Position numbers and translations under genes: made by a program. The notes beneath the pieces were generated by a model that saw only the letters and a list, made by a program, of their open reading frames with translations, did no database searches and was not told the origin of the DNA. This document shows positions 11,331-23,366 of a stretch of 64,000 nt of DNA, piece after piece. Within the stretch, counting starts at the first letter, position 1, and each line of letters starts with the position of its first letter. The DNA comes from Crotophaga sulcirostris (Eukaryota; Chordata; Aves; Cuculiformes; Crotophagidae), in contig VYZB01000095.1 of assembly GCA_013397455.1 (NCBI GenBank), positions 727,396-791,395 on the forward strand, written 5' to 3'.

Positions 11331-14300
11331 ACATCTTGCTGTGAATCAGAATTAACAAAGGCCCAATTAGGTTAGATGAAGATAATCCTAAACCTATTTT
11401 GGGTTCTGTGGGGAAGCCAGACTATGGAAGGCTCACACACAGCACAAAGTCAACTTCTAAATCCCTAATAGAGCGGTGCAGTGCATAGCTGATATTCACT
11501 GCTGCTCTGTTGCTAAACGCATGGAATCGTATTAAAAACAACGTAATTGTAAACAAAGGAGAACAAATACTACTAAAATTAGCTGCCAGTTGGTGATGGA
11601 AAAATCTTCCAAAGACCTGTGTTTAACAGTGTTTTCAATGTGGACGTCGAGTTCTGTAGTTCACATTTTTGCATTGAAAGCATATGGATATGTATTTTCA
11701 TTGATGTTACTATTAATTCCTTAGACATATTTTGTGTCACTGAGATTTAATATTGCAGTCCTGATGTTTATCAAATGTGTTCTTTTTATATGGGCTTTTA
11801 AAAATTGTTGTAAATTGCAAGTTAATGATGTTTGTTTAGTACTTTCACCTTGTTTATGAAATCATAATTTATTTTGATACATTTGTTACAGCACTGTTTA
11901 CCTGTGAAACTGTATTTCAGCCACCTGCTATTCAAACAACCTACCAACAAAAAGACTCCAAAACCAACCAAAAAGCCCCCAAAGCCCCTGTTTAGACGAG
12001 GCATATTGATGCAGAAGGCATCTAAACGCTACAGTGACCTCCACCTTGAAATCACGTGGCTGGATAATATAACCTTGAAAAGCTGAAAAATATTTCAGAG
12101 CACAGATGCACATTTCTGAATGGGTTCAGCAAGCAGTTACGACAAAGTTCAGCATCCAGGGTTAATTCTTGAATGTTGAGGTGATTGTGGGGGGAGTGGA
12201 AATTTCAACTTTGTGAAAAGAAAGGCTAAGGAAATTAAAAAAAAGGAAGGGTGACTGGCCAGAAATGGATGACAGAAGGAAATAAATATTAAAAAATCAA
12301 AAAGAATGTGTTTGGATAAAAACTACAAAGGGAATTCAGTATTCTACTGGCTAAAAACCCCAACAAGCAGAGAATTAATTGCTGCAGTCCTTGGACCTCA
12401 TTGTCTAGCTGTGGAGTAATGGTGATGATCCCCATACTTTATTAGACCAAGTGTTAATTTGTGGTCTGCATTCATGCAGACAGATTACCACAAAAAAATT
12501 AAAATACCTATGGATAGAATTCCCCAATTAAATATCTGGTCCTCCCTCATAATGATGCTATAATTCACATGGTGCTACTCTGGGAGCATATTAAGGGCAT
12601 AAATGCTTTGTAAATCTTTATTTGTTGTGGTGTGAGAATGCAGGCTTGTGTTTTAATGAATGTGCTATAGGAGTCACATCCATAAGTTGAGGTGGTTGGT
12701 ACGATCACTTTGTTCAGCCTAACCGACTTTGGGGAAAGGTTGAAGTGATGTGGATAGTGATTTGAGGATATCAGTTAGCTGCTGTTTTCCTTAAGGTCAC
12801 TAATGTGACAGGAGCTTTGCTGCTTCAAAACTACAGGCCCAACTCTTTTCTTATGTTTGTCCAGTCTTGTTGGTACTACCTACTGCCTCTAGGTAAAGGA
12901 GCACAAAGTGAGTAAAATATTTGGGGTGAAGGTAAGGAAAACACTCCTTCAAGATTAATTAGGCATGAAATATCTCAAAGATAATGGAGACTTTCTTCTC
13001 TTTGTAGCCAATCTAAAATTTTACCACTCTCTGTTAGTCATCAGAGTTGATCATTTGCTATATAATTTCAATTAATTTATGGGCTGGGACCCAACAATGC
13101 CAAGTGCTACATAGGGACACAACACTAAGTATAAGAAAAAGCAATAGATTGGTATGAATTTAGTAGAGGAAAAGAACCAACAGTGGTGAACTGGGTGTGA
13201 TGATGAAATTTCAGCATCCTAAGCATCACAGTCTCTGGCATACAAGAGTTTCAAGGAGGGACTTGAATTTTGGGGATGCGTAGAGCAGAGTCTACCCAGG
13301 TATTAAAGGCAGTGTGGAAGGAATTCCAAATAAAGGTGGTACTTTGAAATTTATTATTTAGGAGGCGTTGGTAGACCATCAAAGGCCAAGAAAATTGAGA
13401 GGGGGAACTGTTATCTCCATAGTAATGGGCAAGCTGAAAAATTCTTGAGTTCACTAAGGAAAGACCTTACTGTAATTCTTATGAATTAGGGGAATAATGC
13501 CTACTGATTACTGAGGTTGAGTGGCAGTTATATTAAGAGGTAAAAATCAGGTTTTTTAATTGACTAACCTCTGCCTTTCTGTATAGGAGGACATTGACTA
13601 ATGTGACTTGGAATTGCCTTGACTTTCCGATGAGATGGCTCAGAAAGCACAACATTGTAGCAAAAATGAATACAAATAAAAATGGCCAACTAGGAAGAGT
13701 AAATAAAGAAAATGAATGCAGCCAGATATAGCAAGTCTTTGATCATAGATTACAAAGATATTTCAGTGCATATCAATGTAAAGAGTAATGATATCTTTGA
13801 AGAGTTTGTAACACAAAGTCTGTGTACATCAAAAGTATAAAGGATAGAGAAGGGTAAAAGATTAAGAAAGGAAATGATAAGACTTTGTGCATCATCAATG
13901 AAAGATGAGGAATAGAAAGACAAATGAAGAATTTCACTGCATAGAATGATGACTTTGATTCTTTCTTTTACTGATCTGTTGGCGTCTACAATACGAGATT
14001 TTAAAGAAATGAAAGAGAACAAAGGCACAAAATTAGTGTATGTGTATCACAAAGCATCAGGAAATGGTGGCAACTGTTTCAAATGTGAAAAGAAGCCAAG
14101 AAGAGCCTATTAAAATGGGATGCATATCAAGTGAACCGTGAATCAGAGCTGAGATCAGATAGTGCTATAGGAAGGCAAGTGGCGATGTTGGTCTCTGTTA
14201 TGGGGCTTTTGTCCCAGTGGAAGAGCAAAGGGGAGACCAGTTTGGTGTATTTGCTGGCGTAGGCTGTTAGCCTGAGTGTTGCTACGTGGTGTGTCTGCCA

Positions 14301-15071
14301 GGAAGATGGCAGCTGCCAGATGGTGTGTTGGAAACATGGGTTCATGTTCCTGGTTTCTTGAACAATACTGATGTGCAGAAGTGTGTGTGGTGCTGGGTGA
14401 GCCAGGTTGGATTTCAGTGTTGGGGTTGCTGCCAGGCTTGGGGCTCACCTGGTACTGCTCCAAGACCAGCCTTCTCCTTGTTCCCATAGTGCCGCATTCC
14501 ATGCCAGAAAGTTTCTACAAATAAGATCTATGCTTATTTTTCTATTTCCTCTAGATCTGTCAAAAGTAACAAAAGAAAATGCCAGAAGGCCTGACATTTA
14601 TCAGTTCAGGTTACTCCCAACCCACTGTTTCAGTTATCTTACATGTATTACATGGCAGAGGTCATGCCCAGATGATTATTTAGTGGGGATAGTGGGCTTC
14701 TCTGCCCTATATGATGTGCTGCTTTAGAAATATATTTACTTATCTGTTGTCTAGCAGCAGGTATTTTCCTCTCTCTGGGGCAACTCTGTAAAACAAAATT
14801 TGATGAATTTTGCTGCTTGTTTATTGCCACTTCTAATCTCTTCCCTGAGGAGCTTTACTGCTCCTCTTGGAGCCAGGCAATGGGGAAGAAGTATTTTTTT
14901 TTATTTTATATATTTTTTTAATCTGTAGACTATGAATCATTGATGGAATCAATAGAATTTAATCCAAAACTTCTGCTGAAGGTTTTAAGGAGTCTATAAA
15001 ACACATACAGCATGCAAAAAAAGGCACCGAGACCCTTCTGACTGCCTGAGATATGAAGTAGTCTGGCTTAC
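11331..15071. other. Unique non-coding sequence, no gene seen
   Basis: No gene or confident repeat was recognised. A possible acceptor-like pyrimidine run ending TTTCCTCTAG occurs near 14550 on the plus strand, but no good donor follows. A block at about 14160-14500 is somewhat G-rich and carries overlapping open frames on both strands (115 codons on minus, 106 on plus). Both-strand openness with no recognisable product argues for composition rather than coding. If the exon candidate at 15072-15197 is real, this stretch is its downstream intron. Confidence 0.5.
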
Positions 15072-15197
15072 CAGCTCCAACTGAGATCGTAGCTGCTCCA
15101 AGCCAGTGCTGAGTAGAGGCTGAATTGAGTTCTGATCCACTTTTCCAGCTCGCACGAGACCGGAGAGAGCTCCATCAGGGTCAAGTAACACAGGGAT
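15072..15197 (-). CDS. Candidate internal coding exon, 42 codons, unknown gene
   Basis: On the minus strand an acceptor-like CTTACACAG precedes base 15197 and a strong donor GTAAGC follows base 15072. The enclosed 126 bases are a multiple of three and fully open in phase 0. The encoded peptide begins IPVLLDPDGALSGLVRAG and ends LEQLRSQLEL. Codon first positions are G-rich, as in real coding sequence, and the exon holds several CpGs in a CpG-poor region. A second frame is also open, so the frame choice rests on codon pattern. The pyrimidine tract upstream of the acceptor is weak. I do not recognise the protein; it is Leu-rich, with a C-terminal half that could be helical. No partner exon was identified in the window, so a chance open stretch remains possible. 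Confidence 0.4.
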
Positions 15198-18050
15198 CTG
15201 TGTAAGTAGCTTTGCACCAATTAATCTTTCAGTTCCTTATAACAAAGGAGGAGGTGTGGAGTGGTGATCTGTGCACAGGGTATTCTGGTCTGGTGGATGC
15301 CTGAATCAGCTGAATGTATCATTGTTAAGATGTTTTTACCTCGGAGCGTAGGGTTAGGATTGGACAGCCAACTGACTGCTCTCCACTCTGTTTTAGATGT
15401 GTCTGCTTGTACCTGAAACTGATCATCAGAGGGCTTGAATTTCCAGAATATGGACTTTTACAGCATAACAAATCATTAGCCTTAGTAACTACTTTCTGCT
15501 TTTAATATCTGGCACCTGGAAACGTAAGTCCGTAGTAATGTGAGCTATTCTATATAGCTGTGAAGACTTTTAGGAATACATATGGCTTAGCTGTAGGCAC
15601 TGAGTTAAAGGAGTTGTGAAATGCCATCTGCCTCCTTGTATTGTGTATGCTAAAACAGCAAACATCTCTTACTTGGTTTTGTTGGGGTTTATCTCATTGT
15701 TTGTGGGTCTTTTTCTTCTTCCAATAGTTCTTGTTTTAACTTCATCTTCAAGCTTTTGCTTTCAGCATTGGTATTGGTTGTATCTAAATGGAGACATTAA
15801 AGGTATGTGACCAACATACTGCCTTCTGTTCCATCCAGTATGCTTTTGGGTACAGATTTTGAAATTATTTTAAAATACAATATGTAACAACCATTCTACT
15901 GTGAAAAATGAACAAAAAATAGTATCCTTTTTACAGAAACTTTTGTAGAAACTTTTTTCTAAGTTGCATAAAAATCATACAACTGTGCTGCATAGCATCA
16001 GCACATATGTTTTGTGAATTAAAAAGTATACTTTCTGTGATGATCTCCCATCTGCTGCTACCCCTGATAAATTTAATGCTGGCTCCTGAATACTGAATCA
16101 CTAGGATGCTTTACTCTGGCATGTGCTTGACAAGTAGATCTTGTATCTCACAGACTGACCCTCTGTGGCTGACTATTCATGAAATATGTGAACAATAGGA
16201 GGTTTGGTGAAGTCAAACAAGAAAAAGGAAACAAGGTTTATTTGCAGTTTATAAAAAAAACTCACAAAAATCCCCTTTTTTCTGCTAGCAGCAGGTAGGC
16301 AGGTGATAAAGTTAACACCTAGTGAAGAGACCTCACTTTTCCATTTGCTGTTAAAGCACTGTGGAGCTATCTCATACAACTGCAAAATCCAACTGGTAAG
16401 ACTAATCTGCTCCTCATTGGTTTTATGGGTGTCTGGTCCAGCTCCTGGTGCTAGAGAGGAGGGAAGGATGAACTGGAAAATCTCTGGAGAGGGGACTGGA
16501 TCCAGTGTAGAACTGTGCTGCAGCTAACTAGTCCCACTTCTCGGGAAGCATCACGATGTTGGTTTCTAACCTGGCTGGCAAGAGACACCTCGGTGCTGGT
16601 CACCTCGGACCAAGGGTGGCAGGACCTGACTCAGGAGCCAAGGCTGTGTTAGAACCATTGGTCACAGGAGTGCTCCATCCTGCAGGGCTCATGCATCTGT
16701 AGCTGGAGGCAGTTTGGGATCGATTGTGCAGAGTGGTGACATACCTGTTTGTCTCCAAATAGATGCGTGCTCTTATTTATTTGGAAATAAAGCCATACCT
16801 CTGTTTCCAGTTTCTGTCATGCAACATATCTTTTCTCCTGTACTGAGAACTAATATGATTTTTTAAATATCAGTTGTTATTTTTTATTATGCAGGTTAAA
16901 GATTGTTTTTCCCTTATCCTTCCTCCTTAAAATTGTAATTGTATTTGATTCCCTTAGTTCATTACCAATTTGTGGAACTCCCATTATGATCTTCAATTTA
17001 AGGCAATTTTATCTTAAAAATCTGGAATGATTCCACTGGACTTCTGTAGAAGTCAAATCTTCCTCTGGTTTTGGAACATTAAATAGCAGTTGCTTTGGGC
17101 TTTGGTTTGGGCAAAGTAATGAAATCAAATATTTCAAGTATTTTGCTGATGGCAGAGGAGCAGCTCCAGCATTTCTTTCACTGGCATGTACAGTGTTTTG
17201 GAGAGATTGGTGCTTCCATTCTGGGCAGTACTTCAGCCAAGAGCAGCAACTGCCCTAAAATGTCTCTGATGATCTATGATGGCAGAGAAAATCTGCTGAT
17301 ATTTTTCATTTCTAAAAGCTGAGCAGTTCACTCCTGCAAATGTGCTTGTGGATCGAAAATAATGGTGCTCAGGACACAGCTGGATCAAGCATATGATTTC
17401 ATTGTATCCCCGTTGCTTTGCTTCTCCATTGTCATGCACTTTTGCAGTAATTTAACACCTTGAAGGCTGATTGTAAAGTGATTGCAAAATAGAACAAGCA
17501 GGTGGTTTTGATGGTACTTTGTGCTCATTTTAAACTCTCTTCTTGTAGCTGCAAATGAACACAGAGAACAAAGCAGAGATGAATCAGGGGCCCAATTATT
17601 AGAGGAGTTTATTTTTAGTGTGTATGAAAAGGAAAACAATATTTTTGTATTAGAATATCACTGAAAATCCCATAATACAATGAACAGCACAGTGGCTTAT
17701 TCAAGAAGGTTCAAGATATTGAAGACATTCCCATTTTCCTGTAGTATTTTTTCTCCTTAAAATGCCACACGAAAGTGCACCCACAGGGTCCATGCTAGGC
17801 ACTGACCTACAAGTCTGGGCAAACATCAGTATAATGTAATGCCAGTGAAAAACAGCATGAAGGAAGCAATTTTTATGTCAAATATTTGTCTTGATGTGCA
17901 TGGAAGAAGTGAATTGGTGCCTCAGGAAAAGTATACCACATCATCATGAACACACTGATTGTTTTCTCACTGCCTGGAGATGGTGTTTTGAAAAGTAGTT
18001 GAAAAAAATTTAAGGCAAGTCCCTAAAAGTTACTAGGAAGGCCAGTGGTC

Positions 18051-18083
18051 TTTTCTTTCCTTTTTTTTTTTCTTTTTTTTTTT
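18051..18083 (+). repeat. T-rich homopolymer tract
   Basis: Two runs of about eleven T each are separated by single C bases within a pyrimidine-only stretch. No CR1 or other element body adjoins it, so it is a simple low-complexity tract. Confidence 0.8.
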
Positions 18084-19507
18084 AATTGATGTAATTATGG
18101 TTAATTGACAGGACAAACCAGAGAATAAAAAGGTCCTCTTTAATCTCTCAACTCTTATTAATTGGAAATCATCAAAGTAAGGAAATCCCTATGAACAGGT
18201 GCTGTTCTGTCTATGTCAGTATCTCCAAATATGGTATTGTCCATAGCTATGTAACCAGAAATGTATGCAGAAGCAGTGAAGAAGTGGATTCACACGGGTG
18301 CAAAAAATTACTTTGCCTTCAGCAGCCCCAAGATCGGTAAACAGCAAATAGTTGTTTGGGAAGAAGAAGCAAGGTGGAAATATTGAACGTATGGTAAATC
18401 AGTACCAATGGAATAGAAGGACTCATAAAAACTCAAATTCCTTACTTTTCTGAAAATAACGATGGGAAAACATATAGCTTAAGGGAAATTCATCTGAGCA
18501 AGGTTTTAATCCTGGGTAGTGGTCAATAAAATCAGGAATTTCATGTGCTTTAATAGAATAAATTTAAAAAAGAAATTCTCCTAATAGGCTTATTTTACCA
18601 CAGGATACAGTGGGCAGAGGAGACACAGACTGTAACTCAAACAGCGTGGGAATGCACATTATTACTTTTCAAAGATTTAGGCTATCTCTACTGTAGCATT
18701 TCTGCTGATGCATCTCTCTGGTTCGGGTACGATGTACACTGCCAAATGTTACCTGTTTATCACATCCTTCATAGCTTAGCCTATGCTGTTTGAAAAGATG
18801 ACAAAGAAATTTTATTTTCATACAGTTATAACTATGTCAGTGGTCTTGACAATACAGTGTGGTACCTGGTGCCTCTGCTTATCTGGCTTTCTCCATGAGA
18901 TGGTAAAGGATGCAGCTACCTGGTAGAGCTTGGTAGGGAAAACTAAGCCCTAGTTGCCACTGGCATGTGGTATTTGTGTCAACTATAATAAGCTTATCTG
19001 TGGTGGGTGTAAAGTTCTGTATATGTCATAGAACCCAAAAGCTTGTGACAAGTAGGCAATCTTTGTACATGAAAATGCCTGAAATGGTTTCTGGATGCTC
19101 CGAAGCACTGCTGAAGGTGAGGTGCAAGAAATGTTTCCCTGGGCTCAGGGAGAATTTCAAGTAGTCCTGCTAGAAAAAAGGTGATGCTGAATGACTGTAC
19201 AGATTGTGACTGTTTCATCCTGTGACAGGCTGGTGTGAATCTCCAGAGGTGCACAAACTGAAAACTGAGAGGGGCAATTATTTTCATTGAAAGGGCTTAC
19301 CAATACTTCTTGACTCAGGGGGTACCATCTCTCATCATCAAAACAGGTCTTGTTTCACTGATTTCACCATTCCCTTTTCTTCCAGCCACTAATGTAAGAA
19401 AAGTGAACTATATTTTTAGAGAGGCAGCTGGGAGAACTAGATGCTAATGCTAAAATGTTCTGTTACAAGTTGGTTTTCAAATGGTGCAGCACTTGCACCA
19501 AGCCTTT

Positions 19508-19536
19508 AAAAAAAAGGAAAAAAAAAAAGAGAGAAA
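19508..19536 (+). repeat. A-rich / purine tract
   Basis: Runs of eight and eleven A are separated by GG and followed by GAGAGAAA, all purine. No retrotransposon body precedes it that could explain it as a poly-A tail. Confidence 0.8.
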
Positions 19537-21236
19537 CCTCCTCTGATAATTTTACTGCAAAATGGATACTTCATCTCTATAGAGAATAAAAGTGTCATTG
19601 ATCTCTATGATAAATCGTATCTTGGTGCCTGAAAATATAGACCTTGTTTTTTTCATTATAAGGATGACCTTGCCTCCATTGTAAATCAAAAGTAACCAGG
19701 GATTTGTGGCTCTTACAAGATCTACAGAGGGGGTGGGGAAATTACTCTGAAGCAACAGTCCATTTTGGAGCTGAAGAAAGGTAAGGGCAGAGCTTCTCAG
19801 TTTCATCAAGTTTACACCAGGATGGATTTCACTCTGTTGGATGGATGCTGTGTGCCCACTTTCTAAAGTATGAGATGAAAGGAGGAGCAACATGGGAGAG
19901 ACTGATCTCTGGCCAAGAGAGGGTAGAGAAGTGGTGATTCTTCTTTAATCAGAAGAATTTCCAGAAACTTCCTACAATGTTCGTACACCAGCTGTGTCCT
20001 GTTGAGCCACTCTTTCTGTTTATTCATAAGTACTTCAGTGGTACTCAAAGCTCAATAATACAAAGCACTCCTTGCTTTGCTCCTTTTAGACTGTGAGTTA
20101 AAACTGAACAGTAATGCTTAATTTGATTTTATAAATGGTGAAAGAAGCACATGGTGTCTTAAGAATTAAATGCTTTTGAATTGTAGCAAATTTTGTAGCA
20201 CAGCTCCCTTTGTAGGAGTCCAAAACTAAGGCTAGAAAGAGGGCTGTGGAGATTACCCTTTGAGCTGCAGCCCTAACTGGAAAACCAACCTGCTGTGTGT
20301 TAAATAATATTGACTATTTTACTTGTCACTTTCAATCAATTATCTCTCATCTCAACCAAAAAGTCTTTTGCCTGTCCTGCTTCTCAAATGGTGACATTAA
20401 AGCAAAGGGAGCCTGGCCCTGGAGATGGGTAGTGGTTAGAGGTGGAATGGATTACAGACCAATGAGTCCTCCCGGTGCCACAGGGCAGTGGTTTAGTGGT
20501 TTAGTTGATGCTTTAGGCATGGCCTGGGAACCCTCTGTGTAAGGAACAGTAAGGAGAAAACTGTCTTGGAAACAGTTACATCACTAGAAAGAATCCCTTG
20601 GTCTCAAAAAATACTGGCATGAGAGCAAAACCTTCAACAGTTTCAACTAGAACTTCACTGGCATTAAAACATAATAGCTTTCCAAATGATGGAGCTGGGT
20701 GACCTTCAGACTTGGGGCTTTGTTAGAGTTTGCTGGCATTAAGCTCTGCTGCAGCTAATTTGGGAAATGCAGGTTTGTGCTTTGTGTCAGGGGTACCAGA
20801 TAAATGTCTATCCAGTGTAAACCTCACAACTACGGAGGGAGCAGTGGAGGCAAAAAAGGCTGGGGTTCTTCTTTTAATTCCCTTTGCGGGATGTGGGACA
20901 TATTTGCTTCCAACGGATAAGCCTTCTCCCTCGTCCCTATTAGTATAATATTGCATGGTATAGGGTGGGGTCCTTCATCCTGTGCTAGTCTTGTTTAGGT
21001 GCTTTGAGAGTTAAGTCCAAGTAGGTAATCTGAGTTTAAGTAGGAAGTAGTTTGTACTGGCCAGTCTACTATACCTAGCACTGCTCACATCTGGTCCCTT
21101 TGGAATGGCTATGTGTCAAACTAGGAGCCAGCAGGTCAGGTAGTAGCTTCCCATCAGGAGATTAAACACGAATTAGACCTCTTTGAGGGGACACCAGTTC
21201 TTGTCCATCTTTCCCCTGCAGGTTTTTCAAAGGTGC

Positions 21237-21248
21237 AAAAAAAAAAAA
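21237..21248 (+). repeat. Poly-A run (A12)
   Basis: Twelve consecutive A lie in otherwise unique sequence. No adjacent element or duplicated target site was recognised. Confidence 0.8.
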
Positions 21249-22167
21249 GCAACTCCCAAATTACTCTTTGTTTGTTGGTTTTCTTTCTTTGATGGGAAAA
21301 CTGAATGGCTCAATTGATTTCTGTGATGACAAATTCGCTTTTCTGATGCTGAACTGCCTTATTCATGCGACCAGTTTTTTGCTTCCCTTGTGTTTCTCCT
21401 GTCATCTTTAAGGATTTCTCATTTTTATGATATTACATAGTCCTGCAGACATTGCTTCTCATTCGTCCAGTGTACTGAATATGAGAGGATCTTAAAATTG
21501 AAGTTTGTGTTCATGTAATTTAAAGACCATATCATTATGCGCAGACACAAGGGGGTAAATTAAGGTTGCACAGTCATTCTTAATTCTGGCATTTCCAACT
21601 TTCAAGTGGTTGACTTTGCATCTTTAGCAACAGGGAGAGAATGTGATTACTGCTCCTCCCTCCACTGTATCCTCTTACTAAGTTAGTGGAAAAGTTGGAT
21701 TTCTTTAATAAACACTGATGTAGCTTTTTGCAGGGAAGTTGTGGGTAACTTTGCAGCATAACCGTCTTTTAAAATAAACCTTTTCTTCTTGTTTTGAGTG
21801 TTCAGTTCCAGATACCTGAACCCCCACAGTGGGGACACATGCAGTTTCTTTACAAATCTTACAAGTCTTGGCTTTCAAACTGTATCAGCTAGTTGTTCCG
21901 TTGGAATCCTCATATTGGGATGGGTTTCTGCCTGTGCCACTACTGTTTCACTGGGAAGCTGTGTTCATATTTTAGTATTGTTCAGAGCTACCAAAAATGC
22001 TTTTGTGTAGTTTTAGTAAAAGAGGAATGAAGAGGGCGCAAACCTTGATTTATTCAACTCCCGATCAGGAACCTACAAAATGCCTCAGTTAAAGGGGAAA
22101 AACACGTCCCAAGCTAGACTAGAAAGCATGGAGAGCTTTGCAAACAATTTAGGTTATTATACTGTGC

Positions 22168-22202
22168 GCAATATTATATTGCTATAATATTACTAATATT
22201 GC
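22168..22202. repeat. AT-rich nested palindrome with two alternative hairpins
   Basis: GCAATATTA (22168-22176) is repeated as its exact reverse complement at 22194-22202. An inner alternative stem pairs AATATTATA (22170-22178) with TATAATATT (22183-22191) across the loop TTGC. The two pairings are mutually exclusive. Such AT palindromes are prone to cruciform extrusion and length change, and nothing ties this one to a gene. Confidence 0.75.
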
Positions 22203-23326
22203 TTCAGAGTCTGCACAGGTACCATCCCTACAGAAGAAATGGGATTTTGCCCATTGCTGCAGTACTGTTAGAATAAAGGATGTGGTTGGCATTGCAGTAG
22301 GATGTGGATGCCTCCTGCCAGTGCATTGCATGAGAGGTGCCCTCTGCTAAGGGCGGGGAGTTGGGCCACTGCTCTGTTTAAATCATGCAGTATTGTACAG
22401 CACCTGCCTAGAGACAAGTTATTCCTACTGCTACAAGTGTCCAGTGTTTGTTTGTGGATTTGGACCTGAAATGCAGAATGTTTAAAGAGAAATAACTATA
22501 CTTTATATTCAAGAGGCATTTTTATTTCTTTTTCAATATGTTTCTGAGCTGGAAGATTGGGCTATACCAAGAATCTTGGCAAAGACCTCAGAGCAGAAAT
22601 GGCTCATTGTTTTACAGGGCCTGACTGCAGTGAGGGTTTTTAAAGTGCTGTTAAAGGCAAATGGAAGTGCAGGGCAAAATGTATTCCAGTCAGTAACTCT
22701 ATTTATAAAGACAACTGTTTTTTGAGAGCAATATCATGTATCACAATAAAAGGAATAACAGTCTAACCAGAAGTCTTTTTCTTGACAGTTGATGATGTAA
22801 TCTGGAAAACAAGAAGCGTTGCTCATCCTTTGATTGGATTAAAAATGCTAGAAGATCTTTTTTTTTCTATCAGGAGCTGGAGGAGTCTGTTGTTGAGCTG
22901 GTCAATGTTAATAAGACATACATAGATTGCAAACTTCATATCTTGAGTGAGAATATGATAAGCCAGTTCTCTGCTGCTCTCATGTTTACAAGATCCTTGG
23001 CCCCTTGAGAATGATCTAAGTCCTTTCATCAAGCAGTTAACTTTGTGCAAGGTGACTTCCCTACTCCCAGTCAAGATGCAGAACTGGGAATGTTGAGTGT
23101 ATATTTTTGTTTACGAATGCTGTTAAGAGGGGAGGAACTTGGTAGAAAGGCAAAGCTCTCTGAAGCTTCTCCATGAACCCATTCTTACAGTGCATCCTGG
23201 GGATGAAGGGGGCTGGTACACAATGTCCTTGTGCCTGGGTGTGGAAATGAGTAATGTTTAGGGCTTGAGCACAAAAGAAAAGTCAGGAGGCCAACACTGT
23301 TAAGGTGGTTAAAGCACTTTTACGAA

Positions 23327-23366
23327 AATAATTCTACCAGTGGTAGAATAATTCTAACAGTGGTAG
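23327..23366 (+). repeat. 20-bp tandem dimer
   Basis: AATAATTCTACCAGTGGTAG is followed immediately by the same 20 bases with one change (C to A at the eleventh position). Each unit contains a small CTA(C/A)C-AGT-GGTAG inverted pair, perfect in the first copy. This looks like a single local duplication with one later substitution. Confidence 0.85.

Noticed and set aside
14155..14502. 115-codon minus-strand frame in a G-rich block
   Set aside because: The opposite strand carries a 106-codon frame over much of the same DNA; dual openness reflects composition, and no product is recognised.
19500..19540. Poly-A run as a retrotransposon tail
   Set aside because: No element body or target-site duplication was seen next to it, and avian CR1 does not end in poly-A.
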